NCBI GenBank assembly: GCA_963805255.1
Contig: CAWDTK010000014.1
Location: 62,001 to 126,000, forward strand
Source of the DNA: Bog-532 sp963805255
Lineage (GTDB): Bacteria > Actinomycetota > Actinomycetes > Streptosporangiales > Streptosporangiaceae
Length of the DNA: 64,000 nt
Direction: 5' to 3'
Part shown: piece after piece, positions 1-9,772 of the stretch
How positions within the stretch are numbered: position 1 is the stretch's first letter
Layout of the letters: every line of letters begins with the position of its first letter
Notes under the pieces: generated by a model
Seen by the model: only the letters and a program-made list of their open reading frames with translations
Told to the model about the DNA's origin: nothing
Databases searched by the model: none
Translations under genes and position numbers: made by a program

Positions 1-2159
1 TTGCATCGCCGACAGCGTAGAACGACGCCCAGTCCCACGGCGCGGCATACGGGATGTCGCCCGGCCTGGTCTCGATTGCGAAGCGGTAGGCTTCCAGCGC
101 CAGCGCCGCCCGGGGGCTACGGGGGCGCACCTGTTCGGCCAGACGCTCCAGGCGGCGCAGCACATCGGGCTTGCGCGCCTCTCGGAGCCAGCGGCCGGTC
201 TGCCGGACGGCGCTGACCGGGTCGAGCAGGCCGGGATCTCCGGCGGACAGGCGCTCGTAGAACAGGTCGGCGTACAGCGCGGTGAACCCCTCGTCGACCT
301 CCCACAGCGAGCAGACCAGGGTGGTCACCCCGCCCAGCCGCAGCGCGGCGGGCAGCCCGCCGTACTCGTCGATGTATGCGGACCTCCCGCCGGCGGTCCC
401 GGACGAGCACGCGGACAGGAACGCGAGCCGGCAGGCGGAACGCTCTCCCAGGGCCAGGATGTCCCCGACCGACCACTCCTCGCCCAGCCGGCCCAACTGC
501 CCGTCCGCGTACCGGGCGTAGAGGGTGGGCTGTGACCCGCGCTCCATGCGGCGCTCCAGGTCACCAGCGGCTGGGTGGCCCCGCTCCCACAGACGTCCTG
601 CGCCGGGGATATCGGCGGTCCGCCATCCGTCGTGGGTCGTGTGCCACCGCGTGGCGGCGGCGGTCCAGTCCGGGAAGGGGTCCGTCGCGGTGCCGTCGGC
701 GGGCGCGACCAGCAGGGCCGACCGATCGGGGTCGCCGTGGTCGGAGTAGGCGTGCCCGCTGAAGTGGAACACCGTGGCGTTCCGCAACCCGGCCGAGATT
801 CGTCGCGTGGTGGCCTGCTCCCCGGCGAGCAGGACCGGTGGCAGCGTCTCGGCCAGCCGTGCTGCGGACTCCGCCTCGGAGGCGGAGCAGGGCAGGTCGC
901 CGGTGGGGTTGGCCACGACGAGGCACTCCGGTGGCGCCGTTTCCGGCGAGGACGCCGGGCGCGGGGCGGATCGTGACGTCACGAAGTCGTCCACGCTGGA
1001 GAAGACCGATAGCGGCAGGCCCTCCAGGGCGGGGAGCGCCCAGAAGGGTATGAGGTGAAGCCAGCGGTGGGGGACGATCGCAAGCGTGCGGGTACCCTCG
1101 CCGGCCCGGCCGATGAGCTCGCGGATGTTCTCGCCGAGGACCCGGTCCGCCGTCCCGATGAGCCGGTCCAGCGCGTCCTGGCGGGGGTCCCGCGGCGGCT
1201 CGCCTGCCTCCTTCCCCGGCGGGCGCTCGATCTCCGGGGCCCCAGCGAGGAGCCCCTAGCCGCAGCGTGGCCTCGCTCAGCGTCGCCCAGCGGGCCCGGT
1301 CGTCCTGCGGGCCGGCCGAATCGATATATTCCGCATACGTGTCTGCGGCCTGCTGTGCCTCGTCGGCGACGTCGTGCTGCCGGGCGCGCATGGCGGTCAG
1401 GCGCGGCCCGAGATCGAGCCCGAACCGCTCATCACCCGCCACGTCGAGGAGTCGCTGCGCGCGGCCTATCCAGGCCACGTAGTCCGGACCGCCGTCTTCC
1501 CAGGCGTCGGCGGCCTGCCTGACGCAGTAGTTGTGCGCCGCCTCCAGCATGTCCCGCACCGCGGCCGGGTGCGGCGTTCGGCCCGCCGCGGCGGCTATCG
1601 CCTCATCGATCAGGCCGCCGAACACTTCCGGGGGGACCAGGTCGTGCTGAAGCAAGTAGAACGACGGCACCAGCAGGTCGTTGACGTCCCCGTCAGGCTG
1701 CCGGGCGCGTTCCATCTGGCCGAGCAGGACGTCACGGGCGAACGCCACGTCCCGCAGTTCGTGCCCGCCGGGCAGGCGAAGGACGGCATCGGCGGCCAGC
1801 CGGGCCAGGACCGAATCATCGGGGTCACTCGCGGCCTGCCGCCGCAGTTCCAGAATGCGGCGCTCGCCCTCGTCTGCGCGCCACGTGATCCGGTCACCGC
1901 CCAGCCAATCGGTTAAGAGGTGGCCTGCCTGGCCGGTCAGGCCGGCCAATTCGGCCGACAGGCCGGGATCCGACGCGACCAGGCCCGCTGCGGCCGGATC
2001 AGCGGCCGCACGCTGCAGGCACGCGACAAACGCCGGCCCGAACTCGACGACGTTATGAGCCAGCGCGTCGTGCCGTCGCTCCGGCGCGGCGGCGAGCACG
2101 TCCTTGACGGCGGACAGGCATGCCGCGTCAGCCTGGTCGGTGCCGTCGCAACGAGGACC
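1..2159 (-). pseudogene. CHAT-domain (caspase-like) protease, interrupted by an IS and frameshifted; 3' end off window
   Basis: The N-terminal part (2159 down to about 1245) is an alpha-helical, TPR-like region. The C-terminal part is a CHAT peptidase domain in a different frame. Catalytic His is in FHFSGHAYSDHGD (codon near 753) and catalytic Cys in FLSACSSGTAGG (codon near 408), the spacing expected for the His-Cys dyad of the HetF-associated caspase-like family. The protein ends close to the left edge (DWASFYAVGDA) with no stop seen. The frame changes near 1230-1250, just after ATLRLG. No start codon lies between 2159 and the first in-frame GTG at 2099. The reading frame runs back to the IS border and rejoins an ATG at 4602 on the far side of the element. 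CHAT proteins often act as effector proteases in defence or regulated cell death; no partner is visible here. Identification is firm, function inferred. Confidence 0.85.
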
Positions 2160-4589
2160 CAGATCTCCGGCAACGGCGAAACGTGTAGTCCGTGACGTGC
2201 GGTTTTATCCGCGATCATCTGTGCGTAATTCTTAAAGCTTTGGTAGTATAGTGGCATGTCAGCAGCGGTTGCGGCGATCCTGGAAGGCATGCCAGAGGCA
2301 CGGGACCTTCGGATGCTCACCTCGGGGGGCCGGTGCGTGATCTCGGCCGGGCCGGTGGTCCTGTTCGAGTACGACGCCGCTGATACCGCGATGCGGAACA
2401 TCGCGCTGGCGACGCTGCGGCAGCTGGGGTTCAGGGGCCGGACGGTCGCGGCGGTGCTGGGGCTGACGGAGAACTACGTCTCCACGCTGCATAACGCGGC
2501 GATGCGGGAAGGGTCGGCGGCGCTGATCGGGCAGCCGCGGCCGGGCCTGCCGGGACGGTCAGCCCGGCGCAGTGGGCGCAGGCCAGCCAGCTGCGGGCGC
2601 AGGGCGCCAGCGACGCGCAGATCGGGCGGCAGCTGGGGGTGGCGCACACCACGATCAGCCGCCGCCTGGGCCGGCGCGGGCAGGCGGCCGGCGGCGGCGA
2701 GCCCGGCTGGGCGCCCGCGGAACCCCTGTTCACCGAGCCGAAGCCGGCGACCCCAGCTGAGACCGGGCCTGCGGCTGATCCCGAGCCGGAGGCTGAGGCT
2801 GATGCCGGGCCGGCGGCGAGGGTTCAGGCAGAGCCCGCAGCTGAGCCTGCGGCATCACCCGAGCCTGCGGCATCGCCTGAGCCTGCGGCATCGCCTGAGC
2901 CTGCGGCATCGCCTGAGCCTGCGGCAGGGCCAGGACCGGGGGCCGGGGAGCCTGGGGCGGGCGGCCCTGGCGGGCTGCCGTCGTGGCCCCTGGTTCCTGA
3001 GGGGGTGTTCCGGTCCCGGTATGCGGGGGCGATGCTGCTGCACGGGTTCTTCGCCCGGGCCGGCGCTGGCGCGGTGCTGGCCCAGGCGGCGGGCGGGCGG
3101 CGGAGCCGGGAGACGCGGCGGTGCTGGCCGCGGTGAGCATGTGCTTCGCGCTGGGCGCGGCGACCACCGAGCAGTTCAAGCACCTGACCGCTGCTGAGGC
3201 CGGGCCGCTGGCCGGGCTCGGGACCTTGCCGGGCCTGCGGGCGCTGCGGCCCCGGCTGGCGCAGATCGCCGACGCCGCGGACCCGGTGGCGGTGCAGCGG
3301 CTGTTCGCGTCCGCGATGCTCACCGCGGACCCGGTCCTGTCCGGTGTCTATTACGTCGATGACCACTTCGTCCCGTATACGGGCGCCAAGCCGGTCGCCA
3401 AGGGCTGGAACAACAAGCGTGGGCGCGCTGAGCGAGGGCGCGCGGACACCCACGTGACCGCGCACGACGGGCGGGCGGTGTGCTTCGTCACCGGGGAGCC
3501 GTCCGGGCTGAGCACCACGCTGCCGCTGGCCCTGGCCGAGCTGAAGAAAGCCGCCTGCCCGGGCGCGAAGATCATGCTCGGGTTCGACCGCGGCGGCGCC
3601 TATCCCCAGGTGTTCAGGCACTGCCGCGAGCAGGACGTGCACTGGGTCACCTACCGGCGGGCGCCGCTGGCCGTCCCGGCGATGCTGCCGGTCATCACCA
3701 CCATCACCGTCGTCGGCCGGCAGCGGGAAATCGCCTGGGCCGATGAGAAAGTGCAGATCAAGGACTACGGCGAAGCCCGGCAGATCACCCTGTTCGAGCA
3801 CGGCCAGGTCGTGCTGCAGATCCTGACCTCGGACTTGCAGGCGTGCCCGGCGGGCATCTTGTCCTGGCTGAAATCCCGGTGGCGGGAGGAGAACTTCCTG
3901 AAGTACGCCTCCGAGAACTACGGGATCGGCAAGATCTGCGACTACATCGCCAGCATCGAGACCAACACCAAGATCATCGATAACCCGGCCCGCAAGAAAG
4001 CCAGCGCCGCGGTCCGCGAAGCGGAGAAGAGGCTGGCCGCCGCCGAGCGCGCCCTAGCCGGGCTGCTCGCCGGCCCCACGCTGACCGCCGCTGCCAAGAA
4101 CGCGGCCATCCCCGCCGCCCAGTCCAAGATCACCCGCGCCCGCAAGGCCGTGGCCGCCGCCGTCGATGCCCGCAAGGACATCCCCGCCAAGCTGCCCGCC
4201 TCCGACATCGACCCCGACGCGAAGAAAGCGCTGCTGCGCACGGGCCGCCGCGGCCTGCAGATGGTCCTGCGGCTGCTCGCCCACAATGCCGAGCACTGGG
4301 TATCGAACCAGCTCAACGCCTACCTCCGCGACGACGACGAGTACCGCGCCATCACCCGCCAGACCATCATCCGCGGCCTGGCCGGCGTCATCACCTACAC
4401 ACCGGACGCGATAACCGTCCAGCTCGACCTGCCCCGCGCGCCCCGCGTCGCCCGCGCCCTGACGATGCTCATCGAGCAGGTCAACAACGAACCACCCGTC
4501 ATGCCCGGCGACACCCGCCCCGTCACCTACCGGCTCAACCCCGAACCCGGCCTTTAACTCCCCACGCACAGCGTTTGCCGGAGATCTGG
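2160..4589 (+). mobile_element. Insertion sequence, 2.43 kb, inverted repeats and 3-bp target duplication
   Basis: The left end begins CCAGATCTCCGGCAA and the right end is its reverse complement, TTGCCGGAGATCTGG, with partial matching further inward. The flanking triplet GAC occurs at 2157-2159 and again at 4590-4592, a 3-bp target duplication. Removing the element and one GAC restores an open frame from an ATG at 4602 into the CHAT protein (M S D G P R C D G T D Q), which independently supports the borders. The single cargo is a transposase. IS family not assigned. Confidence 0.85.
2256..4557 (+). CDS. DDE transposase of the 2.43-kb IS (reads in three frames)
   Basis: The start is the ATG at 2256. 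Residues 1 to about 100 hold an HTH (GRTVAAVLGLTENYVSTLHN). Near 2556 the frame shifts into a second HTH (ASDAQIGRQLGVAHTTISRR) and a Glu/Pro/Ala-rich linker with four copies of PEPAAS. Near 3090 it shifts again into the catalytic part. There YYVDDHF and MLGFDRGGAYP supply acidic residues and SRWREENFLKY resembles the C-terminal E motif of IS4/IS1634-type enzymes. A coiled segment follows (KKASAAVREAEKRLAAAERA). It ends at TAA 4557. The two shifts mean the element is dead or the sequence carries indels. The family label is tentative; the transposase call is based on the motifs plus the terminal repeats. Confidence 0.75.
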
Positions 4590-4640
4590 GACCGTCGGAC
4601 ATGATGGCGCTCCCCCCAGCGTGACACGGTCGTCATGACT
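4590..4640 (-). promoter_or_regulatory. Severed 5' end of the CHAT gene: start codon and ribosome binding site
   Basis: On the minus strand an ATG at 4602 is preceded by a GGGGGGAG run about 8 nt upstream. It reads M-S-D-G before the IS border. Joined across the element it continues in frame into P-R-C-D-G-T-D-Q-A-D-A-A-C-L and then the CHAT N-terminus. This is therefore the probable original translation start, now 2.4 kb from the rest of its gene. Confidence 0.65.
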
Positions 4641-4741
4641 GTAGTCCGTACCGCAAGGAATGCCCGCACGCGGTTCAGCCACTGGCACCCGCAGGGAATT
4701 GCTTGCCGTTGGCCGGATCGTGCGCAACACGTGAACAGTCA

Positions 4742-4921
4742 TCAGCGGTGCCGACTGAGCCTGCCACCAATGCTTCTTATTACCTGCCACGCGTGTAGCT
4801 TGCTTCCGTTGTCCTTCCACAACGCTTGCAGCTCCTTCGAGGCAGGTACGAATTTCGGGTACGTATCCGCAAATGCCGGACGATCGTCACACAGCGTGAA
4901 CCCCACATTGTGCTGACGCAT
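4742..4921 (-). CDS. Unrecognised short ORF (59 aa) between the two IS elements
   Basis: ATG at 4921, stop at 4742. The reading has protein-like composition (LCDDRPAFADTYPKFVPAS, then LQALWKDNGSKLHAWQVIR) unlike the shadow frames around it, and it stays open upstream of the ATG, so it may be the tail of a longer, lost gene. It lies just upstream of the severed CHAT start on the same strand and could have been an operon partner. No family recognised. The remainder of 4603-5400 shows no other convincing gene. Confidence 0.3.
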   Translation of the reverse strand: MRQHNVGFTLCDDRPAFADTYPKFVPASKELQALWKDNGSKLHAWQVIRSIGGRLSRHR

Positions 4922-5048
4922 GCCATTGAGCGCTGATCGCCGAATATTCGCGGCTGATTCTGTGTTTGGCTTGGCTAGTGGCCGCGCGCATATCAGCCAG
5001 ATCGGCGCGGGAGCCGCTCCTCAAAGAATCCTCATGAACGATCTATGT

Positions 5049-5340
5049 TCAGCTCTCCCTTTCCGGCCGCCTGCCGAAGGTGTGGAATGGGCCGACAGCC
5101 CGGGCGATCGAATCGTGCAATACGTCGAGAGTACTTATCTTCTCGGTCTCGTATACTGCGTCGGCCCTGGCGATTTGCTCATCGGAAAGCATGGCGTGGC
5201 CGCGCCTGGCGAACTCCATCGCAGCCGCCAGCTCCGCCCGCCCCGGCCCGATCACCCTGTTGCGGACCTCAGGCCCGTGTATCAGGCGCGCCCGGGTGTC
5301 CTCTTCATTATGGGGACCACGAATCTTGCGTGCCGGCGGC
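5049..5340 (-). pseudogene. Possible gene remnant upstream of the CHAT gene
   Basis: One minus-strand frame stays open from about 5340 to a stop at 5049. It has plausible helical content: EDTRARLIHGPEVRNRV, then AELAAAMEFARRGHAML and KISTLDVLHDSIARAVG. The only start in the middle is a GTG at 5255. The upstream end is close to the ISAzo13-like element at 5401, so the 5' part could have been lost to that insertion. No family recognised; it could be a chance ORF. Confidence 0.3.
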
Positions 5341-5400
5341 GGTGATCCTGGCGATCTGCCAGGTCTCAGGCTGACCAGCGCTGGGCTCGCCCGATTCTTA

Positions 5401-6713
5401 GGGCTCCCCGCAAAATTAAGTGGGTTTGTCCGGGATAGTTGTCTACGGTTGTGGTATGAGACAGCTGGCGGTGGATGAGGACCGGTTCGCCGGAATGCTG
5501 GCGGAGGTGCGCCCGCATCTGAATGAGCTGCAGTGGCGGCTGCTGCTGGGGGCGCAGGCGCGGTCGCTGGGCCGGGGCGGGATCAAGCGGGTGGCGGCGC
5601 TGGCCGGGGTTCACCCGGACACGGTGGGCCGCGGGGCGCGGGAACTGGAGGCCGGGATTGAGCCGGATGACAGGGTCCGCCAGGCTGGGGCGGGGCGGCC
5701 CCGGGCGGCGGAGGCGGATCCGGCCCTGGTGCCGGCGTTGAACCGCCTGGTGGATCCGGCGAGCCGCGGTGACCCGGAGTCGCCGCTGCGGTGGACGACC
5801 ACGTCGACGGAGAAGCTGGCCGGTGAGCTGGCAGCCGCGGGCCATCCGGTGTCGCCCGACACGGTGGGGCGGCTGCTGAAAGAGGACGGTTACAGCCTGC
5901 AGGGCAACGCCAAGACGGTGGAGGGAAAGCAGCACCCGGACCGGGACGGCCAGTTCCGGCTCATCAATGAGCTGGTGCGGGAGTTCCAGGCCGCCGGGGA
6001 GCCAGTAATCAGCGTGGACACCAAGAAAAAGGAACTGGTCGGCAACTATAAGAACGGCGGGAGGGAGTGGCATCGGCGCGGTGAGCCCGAGCGGGTGGAG
6101 GTGCACGACTTCAAGGGCGACCTGGGGCGGGCCGTCCCCTACGGCGTCTATGACATGAGCGCCAACGCTGGCTGGGTGAACGTCGGCACCGACGCGGACA
6201 CCGGGGCGTTCGCCGTCGAGTCGATCCGCCGCTGGTGGCAGCAGATTGGCCGGGCCGCCTACCCGCACGCCAGCAGGCTGCTCATCACCGCCGACGCGGG
6301 CGGTTCCAATGGCAGCCGGCTGCGGCTGTGGAAGGTGGAGCTGGCCCGGCTCGCGGAAGAACTCGGCCTGGAGATCAGCGTGTCCCACTTCCCGCCGGGC
6401 ACGTCGAAATGGAACCGGATCGAGCACCGGCTCTTCGCCCAGATCTCCATGAACTGGCGCGGCAGGCCGCTGACCAGCCACGAAGTTATCGTCGAGACGA
6501 TCGCCGCGACCACCACCACGACCGGGCTGACCGTCCAGGCCGCCCTCGACACCGGCACCTACGAGAAGGGCATCAAGATCCCCGATAAGCAGATGCAGGA
6601 TCTGGAGGAGCGCTCGATCAGGCGACACGCTTTCCATGGGGAATGGAACTACTCCCTGCTGCCCGCCCCACGGCCAACACGCCCGACATCAGGAAGTAAA
6701 TCTTCGGAGGGCC
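5401..6713 (+). mobile_element. ISAzo13-like insertion sequence
   Basis: The element carries an ISAzo13-type transposase. The left end GGGCTCCCCGCAAAATTAAG and the right end (ending TCTTCGGAGGGCC) form an imperfect inverted repeat. The triplet TTA flanks both ends (5398-5400 and 6714-6716), a possible target duplication. The right border lies 29 bp before the likely start of the GH15 gene, so the insertion separated that gene from its original promoter. Confidence 0.65.
5456..6713 (+). CDS. ISAzo13 family transposase
   Basis: The start is the ATG at 5456 (MRQLAVDEDRF). An N-terminal HTH (GGIKRVAALAGVHPDTVGR) is followed by the family-typical SPLRWTTTSTEKLAGEL, VSPDTVGRLLKEDGYSLQ and the catalytic region: VISVDTKKKELVGNYKNGG (first Asp), LLITADAGGSNGSR (second Asp), SKWNRIEHRLF (Glu). 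The FHGEWNYSLL terminus matches the usual end of these enzymes. The frame then runs without a stop into the downstream glucoamylase. A TAA at 6697-6699 in the neighbouring frame is the more likely natural stop, so the apparent fusion probably reflects a 1-base indel near the end. Confidence 0.85.
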
Positions 6714-6742
6714 TTAGTGGCGAAGATAGCGAAGAAGAAGGG

Positions 6743-8105
6743 ATGGCTCTCGAGATGGCCAAATTCCAGTACAGCCTGGTGAAGCCCGCGGTGGCGCAGT
6801 CGGACCTGACATCGATCGGGCCGTACATGTTCTGGCTGATGTTCCGCAACGTCGCGTCGGACGGGCTAGTGTTCGAGTCGCCGCCGGACGGTAAATACCA
6901 GCCGTCGCCCGCAGTCCAGTCGCAGCCCGGGTGCATACTCGCCTCACCGGCGTGGGAGAACACCGGCGCGGACGTGAACCAGGATTACGTGTTCAACTGG
7001 ACCCGCGACTCGGCGGTCGTCGCGATCGAGCTGGCGGTCGGCCCGCTGCCCACCATCGAGCCGCTGATCGACTATGTGCAGTTCGCGCAGACCTGCCAGA
7101 ATTCAGCCAGCGCCTTCGGTCACTTCGATCGCGCGTCGTTCTTCATCAACGGCACTCCGCGGACCTACTGGAGCGACCAGACCGACGGTCCGGCCCTGCA
7201 GACCCTGGCCATCCTGCAGATGTACGCCCAGCTCGACGCGCCCACGCAGGCCGTGGCGAGCGCCGTGATCGCAGCGAACCTGAACTTCCTGCAGAACGCC
7301 TATCAAGGCGAGACAGTCAACCTCTGGGAGGAGGAGACCGGCGCCTCGTTCTTCGCGCGTTCGGTGCAGCTGGAGTGCTTTGAGGCGATTACGTCCAACT
7401 CCCTTGGGATTGGTGTTCCCGGCTGGCTGAGCACCGCCATACCGTGGCTGCAGAACGTCCTCAGCAGTCACTGGAACGGCCAGTACTACCAGTCGCTGCT
7501 GCCAGCGCCGCTCCCGTCCGACCCGAAGTCGCCCTACGACCCGAACATCAACATCGTCTCTGGCGGCGACCTACGGCGCGGTCCCGGTCACCGACACCAA
7601 GCTCCTGGCGACCGCCGCGCAGCTGCGCAGCCAGTGGGCCGACCCGACATCGCCGAACTATTACCCGATCAACGGGTACGACCAGCAGCTCAGCAGCGGC
7701 CCCGTAGGGCCCCTGCTCGGGCGCTACCCTGGCGATACCTACGACGGCGACACCGCCGACCCGCCGACGCGTGACCACCCCTGGGCCGTTTCCACCGCCA
7801 GCTTCGCCGCGCTGTACTACCGGCTGGCGCAGGAGGTCACGACCACCGGAACGGTTCCGCTTGACAATCTGTCGGCGACCTTCTTCAGCCAGATCGGAGT
7901 CAACGCCTCGACCACGCCGAAGGATGCGGCGGCAAGCTTGGAGAGCTACGGCGACCAGATGATGCAGGCGCTCCTCTATCACAGCGATCACTTCGAGCTC
8001 AGCGAGCAGTTCGACGCCTGGACCGGCTACGAGAAGAGCGTCAGCGACCTGTCCTGGAGCTACGCCGCGTTCCTATCGGCGCTCCGAGCCAAGAGCGCCA
8101 TCTGA
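6743..8105 (+). CDS. GH15 glucoamylase (glucan 1,4-alpha-glucosidase), frameshifted
   Basis: The start is probably the ATG at 6743; the catalytic domain is about 450 aa, normal for fungal-type GH15. Key motifs are QDYVFNWTRDSAVVAIEL (substrate-site region), GPALQTLAILQMYA, and NLWEEETGASFFARSVQ with the general-acid Glu. Near 7563 one extra G shifts the frame. The continuation VSAATYGAVPVTDTKLL, RYPGDTYDG, HPWAVSTASFAALYYRLA and LSEQFDAWTGY ends at TGA 8105. No signal peptide is seen, so it is either cytoplasmic or its N-terminus was lost when the IS landed 29 bp upstream. It would release glucose from the non-reducing ends of alpha-glucans. Confidence 0.8.
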
Positions 8106-8137
8106 GAACCCTGTTCGCAGGCAGGAACGGACGACTG

Positions 8138-8163
8138 CGGCCGGGCATAATCTGGCCCGGCCG
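8138..8163 (+). terminator. Hairpin terminator after the glucoamylase gene
   Basis: Perfect 9-bp stem CGGCCGGGC / GCCCGGCCG with an 8-nt loop, 33 bp after the glucoamylase stop. No long U-run follows, as is common in high-GC actinobacteria. Confidence 0.6.
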
Positions 8164-8400
8164 TAGTGCAGTCGGCTACGCCAGGAGCGCGGGCGGGTGC
8201 CGTCGCTCGAAGCGGACGACGACATCACTGGGTTCTCGGACGGTCGCAGGGCATGCCGGAATGGCCGCGGGCGTCCCCGGGGCCTGGGTGAGCTTGGTAC
8301 CGGGGTAGCGGGTCCGGGTTGCGTTGAGCTGGTCTCTGCAGCATTTCAACGCTGGTCGGCCGCACCGAGCCCTCGGCCAGCTCACACTGGCTCAAGCTGA

Positions 8401-8563
8401 CGCTTGTCCACTCGAACCGATAACCTCGCCAACCACCTGATCCGCCGGAAACAAGTCCTTGGCGGACTCACCCACGAGTACTACGTCGCCGCCTTACCAA
8501 CCTGCGCTGCAACGGGAAAGGAGGTCACCAGCCGAATCGTATTTCCGAACCCCACAGGATGAG
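8401..8563 (+). pseudogene. Remnant of an integrase/transposase C-terminus
   Basis: One frame between stops reads TRTDNLANHLIRRKQVLGG followed by LTHEYYVAA. The VLGGL-x-HEY signature is typical of the C-terminal end of DDE integrase-type transposases in actinobacteria. No catalytic part exists nearby. The region 8106-8938 appears to be an accumulation of gene tails. Confidence 0.4.
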
Positions 8564-8648
8564 CTCCGGCTCAACCGAAGGCCTCGACCCTGAGAAGACC
8601 AGCCGCCAGATCATCGACCTCCTCTACGACGGCATCCGCGCACGCTGA
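8559..8648 (+). pseudogene. Possible TetR-type regulator C-terminal remnant (29 aa)
   Basis: ATG at 8559 to TGA at 8648, ending KTSRQIIDLLYDGIRAR, which resembles the last helix of TetR-family proteins. Too short to be sure; listed because it lies among other orphan gene tails. Confidence 0.25.
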
Positions 8649-8770
8649 ACCGCCACTCGCAGGATCAGCTTGGCAAGATAGAAATCGCCGGTTCATTGGC
8701 GTGGACGTGCACGATCGGGTCGGGACGGTGGATCGAACGTGCTGCTTGGGGAGCCGTGAGGTCAGCCGGG

Positions 8771-8905
8771 TCAGCCTTTGGGCTTGCGGGCGACCATCCG
8801 GCACGGCACCGGGATCTTCTCATCGAGGTGACAGCTGGCGCAGACCCGGTAGTATCCGTCAGCCACCCACAGCGGGATTCCCTGCACCAGCAGGACGGGG
8901 GAAAG
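8771..8905 (-). pseudogene. C-terminal remnant of a ParB-like small protein
   Basis: The minus-strand frame ending at TGA 8771 reads IPLWVADGYYRVCASCHLDE, then KIPVPCRMVARKPKG. The pattern PL-x-VADGYHR-CASY followed by D-x-PCR is that of small actinobacterial ParB/sulfiredoxin-fold proteins. The upstream half is absent: sequence homology stops near 8905 and the divergent receptor gene starts at 8939. Confidence 0.5.
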
Positions 8906-8938
8906 TTGCGCTACGGATGCAGGACGCAGGAGCAGATC

Positions 8939-9715
8939 ATGGACAGTACGCGCGATGATCTCGGGCATCCCGCCCGGCTGGCCCAGCCGGCGCGGCGGGT
9001 GGTGTCCCTGGTGCCGTCGCTGACCGAGTCGGTGGCCGCCACCCGGCCGGAGGCGCTGGCCGGTGCGACCGGCTGGTGCACCCACCCGCCGGACCTGGAC
9101 GTGCCGCGGGTGCGCGGGACCAAGAACCCCGACCTGGCCGCCATCAGGACCCTGGAACCCGATGTCGTGCTGGCCAACCAGGAGGAGAACCGGCGCATCG
9201 ACGTCGAGCGGCTCCGGGCGGCCGGAGTGCCCGTGTGGGTGACGGTCATCCAGACCGTGGATCAGGCGGTGGCCTCTCTGCGGCGGATGTTCGGTGCCCT
9301 GGGCTGGCCGGTGCCGGAGTGGCTCGAGGCCGCCGAACGGGAATGGAGCGAGCCCCCGCCCAGCGCTCAGGTCCGCGCCGCCATTCCCATCTGGCGCGAT
9401 CCGTGGATGGCCGTCGGGTCCGCCACTTTCGCCGGCGACGTCGCCGCCCGGCTCGGGCTGGCGAACGTCTACGGCGATGATCCGGGCCGGTATCCGCATA
9501 TTGACCTGGACGATCTCGCCGCCCGTGAGCCCGCCGTCATCGTGCTGCCGGACGAGCCGTATCGGTTCCACGAGGGGGACGGGCCGGAGATGTTCCCCCG
9601 GCAGCGGGTCGCGCTCGTCGAAGGCCGCAGCCTGACCTGGTACGGCCCGTCCCTCGTCACCGCCCGGTCCGTGCTGCGGTCCCAGCTTGACGCGGCCCGG
9701 CCTGCGCTGCTCTGA
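8939..9715 (+). CDS. Helical backbone metal receptor / cobalamin-binding-like protein (BtuF family)
   Basis: The start is the ATG at 8939, 7 nt after GGAG; the longer frame from 8696 has no RBS and no homology. The protein (258 aa) has the periplasmic-binding fold of class III metal/vitamin receptors: RVVSLVPSLTESVAA at the N-terminus, VRGTKNPDLAAIRTLEPDVV, a long helix region, then RLGLANVYGDDPGRYPHIDLDDL and PAVIVLPDEPYRF. No signal peptide or lipobox is visible, so it may act in the cytoplasm or be non-transporting. No permease or ATPase is adjacent. It probably binds a corrinoid or metal chelate; ligand unknown. Confidence 0.75.
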   Translation: MDSTRDDLGHPARLAQPARRVVSLVPSLTESVAATRPEALAGATGWCTHPPDLDVPRVRGTKNPDLAAIRTLEPDVVLANQEENRRIDVERLRAAGVPVWVTVIQTVDQAVASLRRMFGALGWPVPEWLEAAEREWSEPPPSAQVRAAIPIWRDPWMAVGSATFAGDVAARLGLANVYGDDPGRYPHIDLDDLAAREPAVIVLPDEPYRFHEGDGPEMFPRQRVALVEGRSLTWYGPSLVTARSVLRSQLDAARPALL

Positions 9716-9772
9716 CCGCCGGTCACCGCAGAACCCGCCGCGGCCGGACGCCGGCCAGCCGGCCAGCCGATC

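Noticed and set aside
5366..6637. Minus-strand 423-aa ORF over the ISAzo13-like element
   Set aside because: Antisense to a well conserved transposase; no recognisable domain.
5456..7774. Genuine transposase-glucoamylase fusion protein
   Set aside because: IS end structure, a TAA just out of frame at 6697, and an independent GH15 start argue for separate genes.
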